Shown here in pieces: positions 1 to 6,434 of a stretch of DNA of 11,394 nt (position 1 is its first letter; each line of letters opens with the position of its first letter). Source of the DNA: Flavobacteriales bacterium (lineage in GTDB: Bacteria; Bacteroidota; Bacteroidia; Flavobacteriales; Flavobacteriaceae); assembly GCA_003229235.1 (NCBI GenBank), contig QIIH01000112.1, forward strand, positions 1-11,394. Reading direction: 5' to 3'. Position numbers and translations under genes: made by a program. Under the pieces are notes generated by a model. It ran no database searches. It saw only the letters and a list, made by a program, of their open reading frames with translations, and was not told where the DNA came from.

Positions 1-1137
1 CATTCGCTTGGCCAAATTGGCTTTGGCACGTTTAAGCTCTTCTTGGGTAATTGGTGTGCTGGCTAATTGGTCAAGGACCTGTTTTAAAATTGCTTCTGCT
101 TCGGCAGCATCTTTGTCCGAAGGCACACTTACGTTAAAGTAAATAAAGCCTGGTTCTTTAGTAAAAGGTGAAAACGAATACAGCGAAGAAGCTTTTTTAG
201 CATCTATTAATGCTTTGTATAATCTTCCAGAAGGAGTATCTGTTAGTACACTTTCTACTAGCGCTAATGCGGAATAGTCTATATCTGAACCGGCTGGAGT
301 ATGATACAAGGCCGATCTAATTTGCAAATCACCTACACGACTAATCGAAACAATTTTTTCGCCATCCTGCGGAGGTTCAACCGTATACGAAGCGCGAATA
401 GGAGTAGTTGGATTTACTAAAACACCAAACTTTTTTTCTATAAGAGCCAAAACCTGATCGGTGTCGAGTTTACCAGTAACCATTAGTACAGCATTATCTG
501 GACGATAAAAACTCTTGTAAAAGGCTTTAAGGTTTTCTATTGGTACACGCTCAATGTCTGATCTATTCCCAATGGTCGAGTTTCCATAATTATGCCATAG
601 GTAAGCAGCGGCTATTACTTTTTGTTGCAATACGCGCCCAGGATTGTTTTCGCCGCTTTCAAATTCGTTGCGAACAACGGTGAATTCAGATTCTAAATCT
701 TCTTTAGAAATATAGGAGTTTACCATTCTATCGGCCTCTAGATCCAAAGCCCATTCTAAATTTTCGGTAGTAGCATTAAAGGTTTCAAAATAGTTGGTTC
801 TGTCATACCAGGTAGTTCCATTAGGGCGAGCGCCGTGCGAGGTCAACTCTTTTGGAATGTCTGGATGATTCGGAGTGCCCTTAAATACCATATGCTCTAA
901 AAGGTGAGCCATACCTTTTTCGCCATAACCTTCGTGGCGAGATCCAACAAGATATGTAATATTTACAGTTACCGTTTGCGAACTGTTATCTGGAAAGAGT
1001 AAGACTTTAAGCCCGTTACTATCCATAACGTATTCGGTAATCCCTTCTACAGAAGTTACTTTTTTGAGTTTTCCTTGCGCAAAGCTAATACCTGTGATAA
1101 GGCATAGCAAGGCTAAGAATAATAAGTTCTTTTTCAT
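1..1137 (-). CDS. M16 family (pitrilysin-like) zinc peptidase, N-terminal part; cut by window edge
   Basis: The minus-strand frame is open from ATG at 1137 to base 1, giving 379 codons without a stop; the C-terminus lies outside the window. The product starts MKKNLLFLALLCLITGISFAQ, a Sec signal peptide with likely cleavage around SFA-Q, so it acts outside the cytoplasm. The inverted zinc motif HLLEH (HxxEH) is at residues 78-82, inside a GMAHLLEHMVFKG block typical of M16. A likely third ligand is Glu about residue 158 in VVRNEFE, some 76 residues downstream, which fits the family spacing. The later RPDNAVLMVTG block is the usual end of the first M16 domain. Family members degrade peptides using two homologous domains in one chain or in a pair of adjacent genes; which applies here cannot be seen. 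It is divergent from the amidohydrolase across a 190-bp gap. Function as a metallopeptidase is strong, the substrate unknown. Confidence 0.93.
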   Translation of the reverse strand, partial: MKKNLLFLALLCLITGISFAQGKLKKVTSVEGITEYVMDSNGLKVLLFPDNSSQTVTVNITYLVGSRHEGYGEKGMAHLLEHMVFKGTPNHPDIPKELTSHGARPNGTTWYDRTNYFETFNATTENLEWALDLEADRMVNSYISKEDLESEFTVVRNEFESGENNPGRVLQQKVIAAAYLWHNYGNSTIGNRSDIERVPIENLKAFYKSFYRPDNAVLMVTGKLDTDQVLALIEKKFGVLVNPTTPIRASYTVEPPQDGEKIVSISRVGDLQIRSALYHTPAGSDIDYSALALVESVLTDTPSGRLYKALIDAKKASSLYSFSPFTKEPGFIYFNVSVPSDKDAAEAEAILKQVLDQLASTPITQEELKRAKANLAKRM

Positions 1138-1161
1138 AGTGTTGATGTTTAATGGTTAATA

Positions 1162-1179
1162 TATTTCAAATTTGAAATA
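1162..1179. promoter_or_regulatory. 18-bp perfect palindrome, candidate operator
   Basis: TATTTCAAATTTGAAATA reads identically on both strands. It lies 25 bp upstream of the M16 start codon and 149 bp upstream of the amidohydrolase start, in the only intergenic region between these divergent genes. Its position suits a dimeric regulator of the M16 gene. No exact TAnnTTTG box was found on the minus strand here, so the M16 promoter itself is not identified. The binding role is inference. Confidence 0.4.
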
Positions 1180-1215
1180 CTAATTTACGTCTCAAATAGG
1201 TTGAAATACAAATTT
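1172..1215 (+). repeat. 15-bp near-identical direct repeat in the intergenic region
   Basis: TTGAAATACTAATTT (1172-1186) and TTGAAATACAAATTT (1201-1215) differ at one base and are spaced 29 bp start to start, close to three helical turns. The first copy begins inside the right half of the 18-bp palindrome. The second is preceded by CTCAAATAGG, so TCAA-N5-TTGA forms a looser version of the same dyad. This looks like a pair of binding sites on one DNA face. AT-rich DNA makes chance similarity possible. Confidence 0.4.
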
Positions 1216-1229
1216 TTCACATAACTTTA
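1201..1229 (+). promoter_or_regulatory. Weak candidate promoter for leader ORF and amidohydrolase
   Basis: TTG at 1201-1203, then 18 bp, then TAACTTTA at 1222-1229, which matches the Bacteroidota -7 element TAnnTTTG except for the last base. Transcription would begin about 1235, upstream of the leader frame at 1269 and the hairpin at 1273. The TTG lies inside the second direct repeat, so a regulator bound there would block the promoter. The match is imperfect. Confidence 0.3.
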
Positions 1230-1268
1230 TTATTCTCGAATATTGTTTTTTAGCAAAAAATTGTAACC

Positions 1269-1331
1269 ATGCGCATTCGTTCCCGAATGCTTTTTTTATT
1301 TTTACTAAAACCAAACCACTCAACCGAATGA
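1269..1331 (+). CDS. Candidate 20-codon leader peptide overlapping the amidohydrolase start
   Basis: ATG at 1269 opens a 20-residue frame beginning MRIRSRMLFLFLLKPN and ending at TGA 1329-1331, so its stop shares the ATGA with the amidohydrolase start at 1328. The peptide has three Arg codons (CGC, CGT, CGA) in its first six, then a hydrophobic run. Codons 2-8 are the same DNA as the hairpin at 1273-1290 and the start of its T-run. A ribosome here would melt the hairpin, and the ATGA overlap would allow translational coupling. There is no clear Shine-Dalgarno sequence, which is usual in this phylum. I do not recognise the peptide. The arrangement, not homology, is the reason for calling it; it could be fortuitous. 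Confidence 0.35.
   Translation: MRIRSRMLFLFLLKPNHSTE
1273..1297 (+). terminator. Intrinsic-terminator-like hairpin in the amidohydrolase leader (possible attenuator)
   Basis: GCATTCG (1273-1279), loop TTCC, CGAATGC (1284-1290) forms a perfect 7-bp stem followed at once by seven T and, after one A, five more T. This is textbook rho-independent form on the plus strand only. No plus-strand gene lies upstream in the window, so it cannot be the end of an upstream operon here. It sits 30 bp before the amidohydrolase start, which suggests premature termination of that transcript. Confidence 0.55.
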
Positions 1332-2959
1332 AATTTCTTTCCTTTTTTGGCGCTCTGATGTTATTAATTGCATGTAATCCTGTGCAAGAACCTGTAGATA
1401 TGCTGGTAATTAATGGCAATATTTATACCGTAGACAACGATTTTTCTAAAGCCGAAGCAATGGCTATCAAAAATGGTAGAATAGTTGCTGTCGGGACTAC
1501 AGAGGATATTAACTTAAAATACGCAGGCATACAAGTTGTCGACGCCATGGGGCAGACCGTTATGCCTGGGTTGATAGACGCGCATGCGCATTTGTTTGGT
1601 CTAGGGCTTAGCTTGCAACAAGTAGATTTGGTCGGGACTACCAGTAAGCAAGAAGTTTTAGATCGTGTTGTGGCCTTTCAGAAGAAGAATAAGTCTGATT
1701 ATATTCAAGGACGTGGCTGGGATCAAAACGATTGGGAAGTTAAAGAATTTCCTGCCAAAGAGGATTTAGATTCGTTGTTTCCTGATACACCTGTTGTTCT
1801 TAGGCGAATTGATGGGCATGCGCTTTGGATAAATTCAAAGGCATTAGCACTTACTACGATTACAGCAGAAACTAAAATGGACGGAGGTGAGGTAATCCTA
1901 AAAGATGGTGAGCCTTCTGGTGTTTTGGTAGATGCACCTATGTCTTTAGTAGGAGCAACAGTGCCTTATTTGAGCGATGCAGTGGCTGCCAAAGCAATAA
2001 TAGATGCTCAAGAAGTTTGTTTCTCTTATGGATTAACAACAATTAATGAAGCCGGTTCTAGTAGATGGGTAATTTCTATGATGGATAGTTTACAGAAAGC
2101 AGACAAAATGAAGTTGCGTATGTACGCCATGATTAGCGCTGGTGATACAGCGGCGCTTAGCTATTATTTTAAAGAAGGTATTTACAAAACCGATCGTATG
2201 AATGTGCGGTCTGTAAAAGTATATGGCGATGGTGCATTAGGTTCTCGCGGAGCCGCTTTAAGAGCACCATATGGCGACCAAGAAGGACATTATGGAGCGA
2301 TGAGCACAAAGCAGGAAGATTTATTTGCTATGGCAGATCGAATTGCTACCGCTGGCTTTCAGATGAACACACATGCCATTGGAGATTCTGCCAATGTAGC
2401 GGTGTTACGGGCATATAGAAATGCATTGAAAGGTAAAAAAGACAGCCGTTGGAAGGTGGAGCATGCACAAATTATTTCGCCAGAAGAGTTTGCACATTTT
2501 GGTTTTAATATCATTCCATCGGTTCAGCCAACGCATGCTACAAGTGATATGTATTGGGCAGAAGACCGTTTGGGTCCTGATAGAATAAAAGGAGCATACA
2601 GTTATAAAACCTTGTTAGATCGTGCAGGGATAATTGTTTTAGGTACCGATTTCCCTGTAGAACTCGTAAACCCGTTTCATACATTTTATGCGGCAGTGAG
2701 TAGAAAAGATTTAAAAGGATTTCCAGAAGATGGCTTCAGAATGGATCAAGCCTTAACTAGAGAACAAACACTTCGTGGAATGACCATTTGGGCAGCTTAT
2801 TCGAACTTTGAAGAAAGCGAAAAAGGCAGTCTTGAAGTAGGTAAATTTGCCGACTTTGTTATTCTAGATCAAGATTTAATGACGGTTGATGTTGCGAAAA
2901 TACCTAATACTAAGGCCGTAAAAACCTATGTTAATGGTGAATTAGTGTATGAGCAATAA
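1328..2959 (+). CDS. Lipoprotein amidohydrolase, YtcJ/amidohydrolase-3 family
   Basis: 543-residue metal-dependent hydrolase of the amidohydrolase superfamily. The N-terminus ends in lipobox LIAC (Cys16), so the enzyme is predicted to be membrane-anchored and exported. Metal-site landmarks are in the expected order: GLIDAHAH with His86 and His88, SVKVYGDGALGSRGA with the candidate bridging Lys297, THAIGDSAN with His349, KVEHAQII with His379, and GTDFPVE with Asp441. The C-terminal block KGSLEVGKFADFVILDQD is the usual closing composite domain. Length matches YtcJ-like enzymes, which hydrolyse amide or cyclic C-N bonds; the substrate cannot be read from sequence. The start at 1328 is supported by the immediate lipoprotein signal. 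It is preceded by the leader frame and hairpin, and it converges on the metalloprotease with a 5-bp gap between stops. Confidence 0.93.
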   Translation: MKFLSFFGALMLLIACNPVQEPVDMLVINGNIYTVDNDFSKAEAMAIKNGRIVAVGTTEDINLKYAGIQVVDAMGQTVMPGLIDAHAHLFGLGLSLQQVDLVGTTSKQEVLDRVVAFQKKNKSDYIQGRGWDQNDWEVKEFPAKEDLDSLFPDTPVVLRRIDGHALWINSKALALTTITAETKMDGGEVILKDGEPSGVLVDAPMSLVGATVPYLSDAVAAKAIIDAQEVCFSYGLTTINEAGSSRWVISMMDSLQKADKMKLRMYAMISAGDTAALSYYFKEGIYKTDRMNVRSVKVYGDGALGSRGAALRAPYGDQEGHYGAMSTKQEDLFAMADRIATAGFQMNTHAIGDSANVAVLRAYRNALKGKKDSRWKVEHAQIISPEEFAHFGFNIIPSVQPTHATSDMYWAEDRLGPDRIKGAYSYKTLLDRAGIIVLGTDFPVELVNPFHTFYAAVSRKDLKGFPEDGFRMDQALTREQTLRGMTIWAAYSNFEESEKGSLEVGKFADFVILDQDLMTVDVAKIPNTKAVKTYVNGELVYEQ

Positions 2960-2964
2960 ATTGC

Positions 2965-3756
2965 TTATTTACCACCGTTAGCTTGCAAGTCTGCGATACA
3001 AAGAGGATCTAAAGGGGTAACCTCCATTAGGTTTTTCATCTTAACCTTCATGTCAAGACCCTGTACTTCTGTTCGAAAATACATTAAGCAGTCTTCTACG
3101 ATACAGTGCTTGTTATTAAGGGGGTCTTCGTGGTCTGAGGTAAGTGGTGTCCCAAGATTTACCAATCCCAAAATATGACATACTTCGTGAATCAAGGTCG
3201 TGGATTCTAACGCGACCCTTCCAGGCTCACCAGTGTCGTTACTAAATTCTCTAATGGTTGGTTCGTATAATACTACTGAAGTGTTTCTGTAGGCAGTACC
3301 TAATGTTTTACTAAACTGAGTATCGTTAACATTGGCGCCATCTACCCAAAGGACAAATACAGAAATGGTAGAACCATCATTAAACGTGGTTCTAACAGCA
3401 TCTTCTATATCACGTATTTCGTCTGTGCTATAAGGAGCATCACCAATAGGATCGATAGATCGAGAGTTTATAACAATTCCGCCGGGTTTGTTAAGACGCT
3501 CTTCTAAAAATTTTTGTAGATTACTTACTGTTTCTGCTCTAGGTTCGAAACCATTGATAGACACAAACTCTACTTCAAGACGATCAAAAACTATATTGGC
3601 AAGTAAATCTTCTGCAGATTCGCCTAGAGGTTGCTTGTTTTCTGTGTTCTCAGAGGTGTCATCTGTGCTGTTTCCTGATGAATCGTCGGAGTTGCAGGCC
3701 GATAAAAACAAAACAGAAATAAGAGAGAATATAAATAGGAAACGAATATTTTTCAT
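2965..3756 (-). CDS. Lipoprotein metzincin-like zinc metalloprotease, resembling archaemetzincin
   Basis: 263 residues from ATG at 3756. I prefer this to the in-frame ATG at 3795 because MKNIRFLF begins a clean lipoprotein signal with lipobox LSAC (Cys21), and a TAnnTTTG box lies between the two starts. After Cys21 comes a Ser/Asp/Thr/Glu-rich linker, then a folded domain. HEVCHILGL at 190-198 is the HExxHxxG zinc helix, with Glu191 as catalytic base. The third histidine is not at the standard place; instead about 20 residues later HCIVEDCLM (217-225) matches the archaemetzincin pattern H-C-x4-C-x-M, giving a third ligand candidate His217 and Met225 as Met-turn. The C-terminal CxxC of archaemetzincins is absent. 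Expected to be a surface or periplasmic protease; substrate unknown. Confidence 0.82.
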   Translation of the reverse strand: MKNIRFLFIFSLISVLFLSACNSDDSSGNSTDDTSENTENKQPLGESAEDLLANIVFDRLEVEFVSINGFEPRAETVSNLQKFLEERLNKPGGIVINSRSIDPIGDAPYSTDEIRDIEDAVRTTFNDGSTISVFVLWVDGANVNDTQFSKTLGTAYRNTSVVLYEPTIREFSNDTGEPGRVALESTTLIHEVCHILGLVNLGTPLTSDHEDPLNNKHCIVEDCLMYFRTEVQGLDMKVKMKNLMEVTPLDPLCIADLQANGGK

Positions 3757-3777
3757 AGCGAAAGCAAGTGTTTTTGA

Positions 3778-3785
3778 CAAAAATA
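3778..3785 (-). promoter_or_regulatory. Candidate -7 box for the metalloprotease gene
   Basis: On the minus strand TATTTTTG exactly matches TAnnTTTG, 21 bp upstream of the ATG at 3756. This implies a leader of about 15 nt and would put the longer alternative start at 3795 upstream of transcription. No TTG -33 element lies at the usual spacing. An exact match to six fixed bases is expected by chance now and then in AT-rich DNA. Confidence 0.4.
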
Positions 3786-3916
3786 AGGTATTCAAAACGA
3801 TACTTAAAAAGAACTTTTATAAAATTAACAAAAGAAATTGTTTGTTACACTAATAACTCTCTCTGTTCTGTTTTGTTGTTTGGCCTAATAAAGAAGCAGA
3901 GAATCAATAAAAGGCT

Positions 3917-4633
3917 TTAATCCAAAACAGTAAGCCTAGCTAGATAATTGTAGTTATCTCCTTTGGCAATTATTTCGAAAGAAAGACCATTGTCTAAACA
4001 AGATTGTTTAAACATTCTAGGGTCTAAATAGAGCCATTTAAAAGCTTGGCTTTTTTGCTCACCATAGTAAAGGGTGTAATCTAATTCGCCATAATAGGCC
4101 ATGTTAGCAGGAACTAATATTGCTCCGTTTTCTGCTCTGTCGTACATATACTGTAGATCGCTGGAATCTACTAATATTTGTCCCTCAGGTTTGAGAAGCC
4201 TTTTAAAGTGCTGTAAGTATTTTGATAAATTATCTAGCGTTTCAACTATGCCAATCCCGTTCATTAATAACAAGAGCGTATCAAAAGTGTTTTCTGAAAA
4301 ATCTAACAATTGAGTGCAGATTACCTCATTAATTCCGCGTAAGCGACACACTTCAATAGCTTTAAAAGAAGCATCTAAAGCTGTTACTTTATGTTCTTGA
4401 TTTTGTAGATATAAACTGTGATTTCCTGCCCCGCAGCCAATGTCTAAAATACTGCCCTTACACAATTCTAAGGCCTTTTGTTCTAAAAGTGGCATTGCAG
4501 CAAAGTCTCTGAAAAAATAGTGCATAGGGTAGTGATCTTTCTCACTAATATTAGATTCAGAATAAAGATTTAATGCGTGATTGCCTTGAAAAAAATCTAA
4601 AAGGGCCTGACCCATTAGCTCGTTTGCGTTCAT
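3917..4633 (-). CDS. Class I SAM-dependent methyltransferase
   Basis: 238 residues, cytoplasmic, no signal peptide. SILDIGCGAGNHSLYL (61-76) is motif I, the glycine-rich SAM loop; VTALDAS with Asp87 at the end of strand 2 should hold the ribose hydroxyls; FDTLLLLMNGIG is the motif after strand 4; LLKPEGQILVDSSD is the typical strand-5 block. The Rossmann methyltransferase fold is therefore clear. The acceptor is unknown: the part beyond residue 160 (YYGELDYTLYYGEQK, FKWLYLDP) is not diagnostic to me. It is divergent from the YkgJ-type gene with a 20-bp gap. The gap to the metalloprotease gene downstream is 160 bp, with a separate candidate promoter for that gene, so the two are probably not one tight operon. 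I saw no strong terminator in that gap. Confidence 0.9.
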   Translation of the reverse strand: MNANELMGQALLDFFQGNHALNLYSESNISEKDHYPMHYFFRDFAAMPLLEQKALELCKGSILDIGCGAGNHSLYLQNQEHKVTALDASFKAIEVCRLRGINEVICTQLLDFSENTFDTLLLLMNGIGIVETLDNLSKYLQHFKRLLKPEGQILVDSSDLQYMYDRAENGAILVPANMAYYGELDYTLYYGEQKSQAFKWLYLDPRMFKQSCLDNGLSFEIIAKGDNYNYLARLTVLD

Positions 4634-4641
4634 TTGTTTGG

Positions 4642-4649
4642 TATTTTTG
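4642..4649 (+). promoter_or_regulatory. Candidate -7 box for the YkgJ-type gene, leaderless arrangement
   Basis: TATTTTTG exactly matches TAnnTTTG and ends only 4 bp before the ATG at 4654. Transcription starting the usual few bases past the box would begin at or next to the A of ATG, giving a leaderless mRNA. A TTG occurs at 4624-4626, 15 bp upstream, which is short for the -33 spacing. Confidence 0.4.
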
Positions 4650-4653
4650 CCCT

Positions 4654-5154
4654 ATGCAAGAACAATTACAAGATTTATCTGGGCGTGCCAAAGATATGCA
4701 TAATGAGAACAAAAAGTTTTTTGCAAAACTTAAGAAAAAGCCGCCAAAACAGTTAGATCAGCTTATGCATCAACTGCACGAAGATGAGTTTGAACGCAGC
4801 GAATGCCTTGATTGTGCAAATTGTTGTAAAACCACTGGGCCCTTATTTACAGATAAAGACATTGTTCGTATTGCCAAGCATTTACGACTCAAACCACAAA
4901 GATTTATCGAGACTTATTTAAAAGTAGACGAAGATGGCGATCATGTTTTACAGCAGGTTCCTTGTGCTTTTTTAGGCGCCGATAACTATTGCAGTATTTA
5001 TGATGTGCGACCAAAGGCGTGCAGTGAATTTCCGCATACGAATCGTAAAAAGTTTGAGAAAATCTCTAATCTCACCCTTAAAAACGTTGCCGTTTGTCCA
5101 GCTGCTTTTAATATTGTTGAAGCCATGAAGAAACGCCTTCCTAATTATTCGTAG
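4654..5154 (+). CDS. YkgJ-type cysteine-cluster protein (CxxCxxCC, UPF0153-like)
   Basis: 166 residues starting MQEQLQDLSG at 4654. An in-frame extension to 4573 exists, but it runs back into the divergent methyltransferase gene and lacks family-like sequence. The N-terminal 45 residues are Lys-rich and helical. The signature CLDCANCC supplies Cys51, 54, 57 and 58, followed by PCAFL (Cys104), NYCSIYDVRPKAC (Cys113 and 123) and VCP (Cys148). This eight-cysteine layout, with the IYDVRP block, is that of the YkgJ family, thought to bind zinc or an iron-sulfur cluster; the biochemical role is not established. Cytoplasmic. Its end overlaps the convergent NamZ-like gene by 10 bp (5145-5154). Confidence 0.9.
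   Translation: MQEQLQDLSGRAKDMHNENKKFFAKLKKKPPKQLDQLMHQLHEDEFERSECLDCANCCKTTGPLFTDKDIVRIAKHLRLKPQRFIETYLKVDEDGDHVLQQVPCAFLGADNYCSIYDVRPKACSEFPHTNRKKFEKISNLTLKNVAVCPAAFNIVEAMKKRLPNYS
4689..4696 (-). promoter_or_regulatory. Candidate -7 box for the methyltransferase gene
   Basis: On the minus strand TATCTTTG exactly matches TAnnTTTG. It lies inside the coding region of the divergent YkgJ-type gene, 55 bp upstream of the methyltransferase ATG at 4633, and would give a leader of about 50 nt. No -33 TTG at standard spacing was found. Confidence 0.3.
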
Positions 5155-6425
5155 CGCAGGTATTTGGCACGTATTTTTTTAAATTCTTCAATTTCTAATT
5201 GCCAGCTTTCTCTAATTTGATCCATATTCCATCCAGCTTCAATCTGTTTCTGGAGCTCAGGTGTACCGGAGTGGGCGGTAAAATTTATAGTATTAAAAAA
5301 TTCCGTTTTGTTGGTATGACTTGCGTAGGCTTCGATAATCCAAGAAAGATCAACTTTGTACATTCTTTTGGTATCGCGCAAATCTAAACCGTTACATGAA
5401 GTTCCGTTGTGCTTTGGGTATTTCGCTCCAAAATTAGGTTTAGGAGTATAAGTAAAAGGGTAATCTTGCTTTGGTAAGGCAGGGTCGCCAAAAATCTGAA
5501 ATTGCATTTCGGTGCCACGACCCGCATTAAGGGTTGTTCCTTCTAATAGTCCCAAACTCGGATATAAATGAATGGCGGTATCGTTTGGCAGATTTGGCGA
5601 GGGCCTAACTGGCAACGAATAATGCGAACTATGATTATAATACTTATTGTTTATGATCTTGAGATCGCATTTAATGGCTTCTTTTAGCCAACCTTCTCCA
5701 TTAATCATTTGGGCATATTCGCCAATAGTCATCCCATGAACTAAAGGAATAGGATGTAAACCCAAAAAGCTTGTGTGTTCTTTTTGCATGGTAGGGCCAT
5801 CAATAAATTGTCCATTGGGGTTTGGGCGATCCAAAATTATTAACGAGATATTATTCTGCGCAGCTGCTTCCATAACGTAATGCATGGTTGCGATATAGGT
5901 GTAAAATCGCACTCCAACATCTTGTATGTCGAATACTATAACGTCTATGCCTTCTAATTGTTGGTCGCTCGGTTTTTTGTTTTTGCCGTAAAGAGAAACT
6001 ATAGACAGACCCGTTTTAGTGTCTTTTCCATCGGCCACTAATTCGCCAGCATCGGCACGCCCACGAAATCCATGTTCTGGCGCAAATACTTTTACGATGT
6101 TTACGCCCCTGCTAAGCAGGCTATCTACCAAATGTGTTTGATCTCTTTTAGCATGGTAGAGTGAATCTCCGGAGGATAATACACGCTCAAACTCCATTTT
6201 TAATTTTCCGTTGTAGATGCCACTTGTTTGATTGGCAACTATGGCAACTCTTTTATTTGCTAACAATGGGAGATATTCTTCTGTTTGAGTAGCGCCTGCT
6301 AAAGGGACTGGATCGTCTTTGTCTATTTTATCTATTTTATTTGAATCATTATCTGATTTAGAAGCACAGGATAAAACCAAAACAAGAAATAATAAAACCG
6401 TATTTTTGAGGCTAATAAGACGCAT
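5145..6425 (-). CDS. NamZ-like (DUF1343) exo-beta-N-acetylmuramidase lipoprotein
   Basis: 426 residues from ATG at 6425. The frame runs open upstream to 6692, but that stretch lies opposite the permease gene and lacks a signal; MRLISLKNTVLL starts a lipoprotein signal ending VLSC (Cys20). Family blocks in order: ANKRVAIVANQTSGI, FAPEHGFRGRADAGE (about 115-128), VIVFDIQDVGVRFYTYI (163-179), LDRPNPNG (199-205), HPIPLVHGMTIGEYA (224-238) and NAGRGTEMQFQIFG. This is the DUF1343 family, whose characterised member NamZ releases N-acetylmuramic acid from peptidoglycan fragments; the Glu of PEHGFRG is a likely catalytic residue. The role inferred is cell-wall recycling at the membrane. An apparent insertion of about 25 residues lies between NQTSG and THLVD. 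It is divergent from the permease with a 9-bp gap. Confidence 0.9.
   Translation of the reverse strand: MRLISLKNTVLLFLVLVLSCASKSDNDSNKIDKIDKDDPVPLAGATQTEEYLPLLANKRVAIVANQTSGIYNGKLKMEFERVLSSGDSLYHAKRDQTHLVDSLLSRGVNIVKVFAPEHGFRGRADAGELVADGKDTKTGLSIVSLYGKNKKPSDQQLEGIDVIVFDIQDVGVRFYTYIATMHYVMEAAAQNNISLIILDRPNPNGQFIDGPTMQKEHTSFLGLHPIPLVHGMTIGEYAQMINGEGWLKEAIKCDLKIINNKYYNHSSHYSLPVRPSPNLPNDTAIHLYPSLGLLEGTTLNAGRGTEMQFQIFGDPALPKQDYPFTYTPKPNFGAKYPKHNGTSCNGLDLRDTKRMYKVDLSWIIEAYASHTNKTEFFNTINFTAHSGTPELQKQIEAGWNMDQIRESWQLEIEEFKKIRAKYLRYE
6401..6408 (+). promoter_or_regulatory. Candidate -7 box for the permease gene
   Basis: TATTTTTG exactly matches TAnnTTTG, 26 bp before the GTG start at 6435 and inside the first codons of the divergent NamZ-like gene. 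It implies a leader of about 20 nt. No TTG at the -33 distance was found, so support is the box alone. Confidence 0.35.
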
Positions 6426-6434
6426 AGAGCAATT

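Noticed and set aside
1490..1640. Repeated 11-mer GTCGGGACTAC inside the amidohydrolase gene
   Set aside because: Both copies encode Val-Gly-Thr-Thr in conserved coding sequence; two copies are likely codon-use coincidence.
2952..2965. Small hairpin AGCAA-TAAA-TTGCT at the convergent gene ends
   Set aside because: Only a 5-bp AT-rich stem with no proper T-run; too weak to call a bidirectional terminator.
3757..3795. Longer start of the metalloprotease at 3795
   Set aside because: It would place 13 residues before a clean lipoprotein signal, and an exact -7 box lies within the extension.
3488..3853. 121-codon plus-strand open frame over the metalloprotease gene
   Set aside because: Antisense to the lipoprotein signal and Ser-rich linker; low-complexity translation with no domain.
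3757..3916. Possible structured RNA in the gap between methyltransferase and metalloprotease
   Set aside because: Only a 4-bp GCCT/AGGC pairing across a long AT-rich loop could be found; no riboswitch-like or terminator-like fold.
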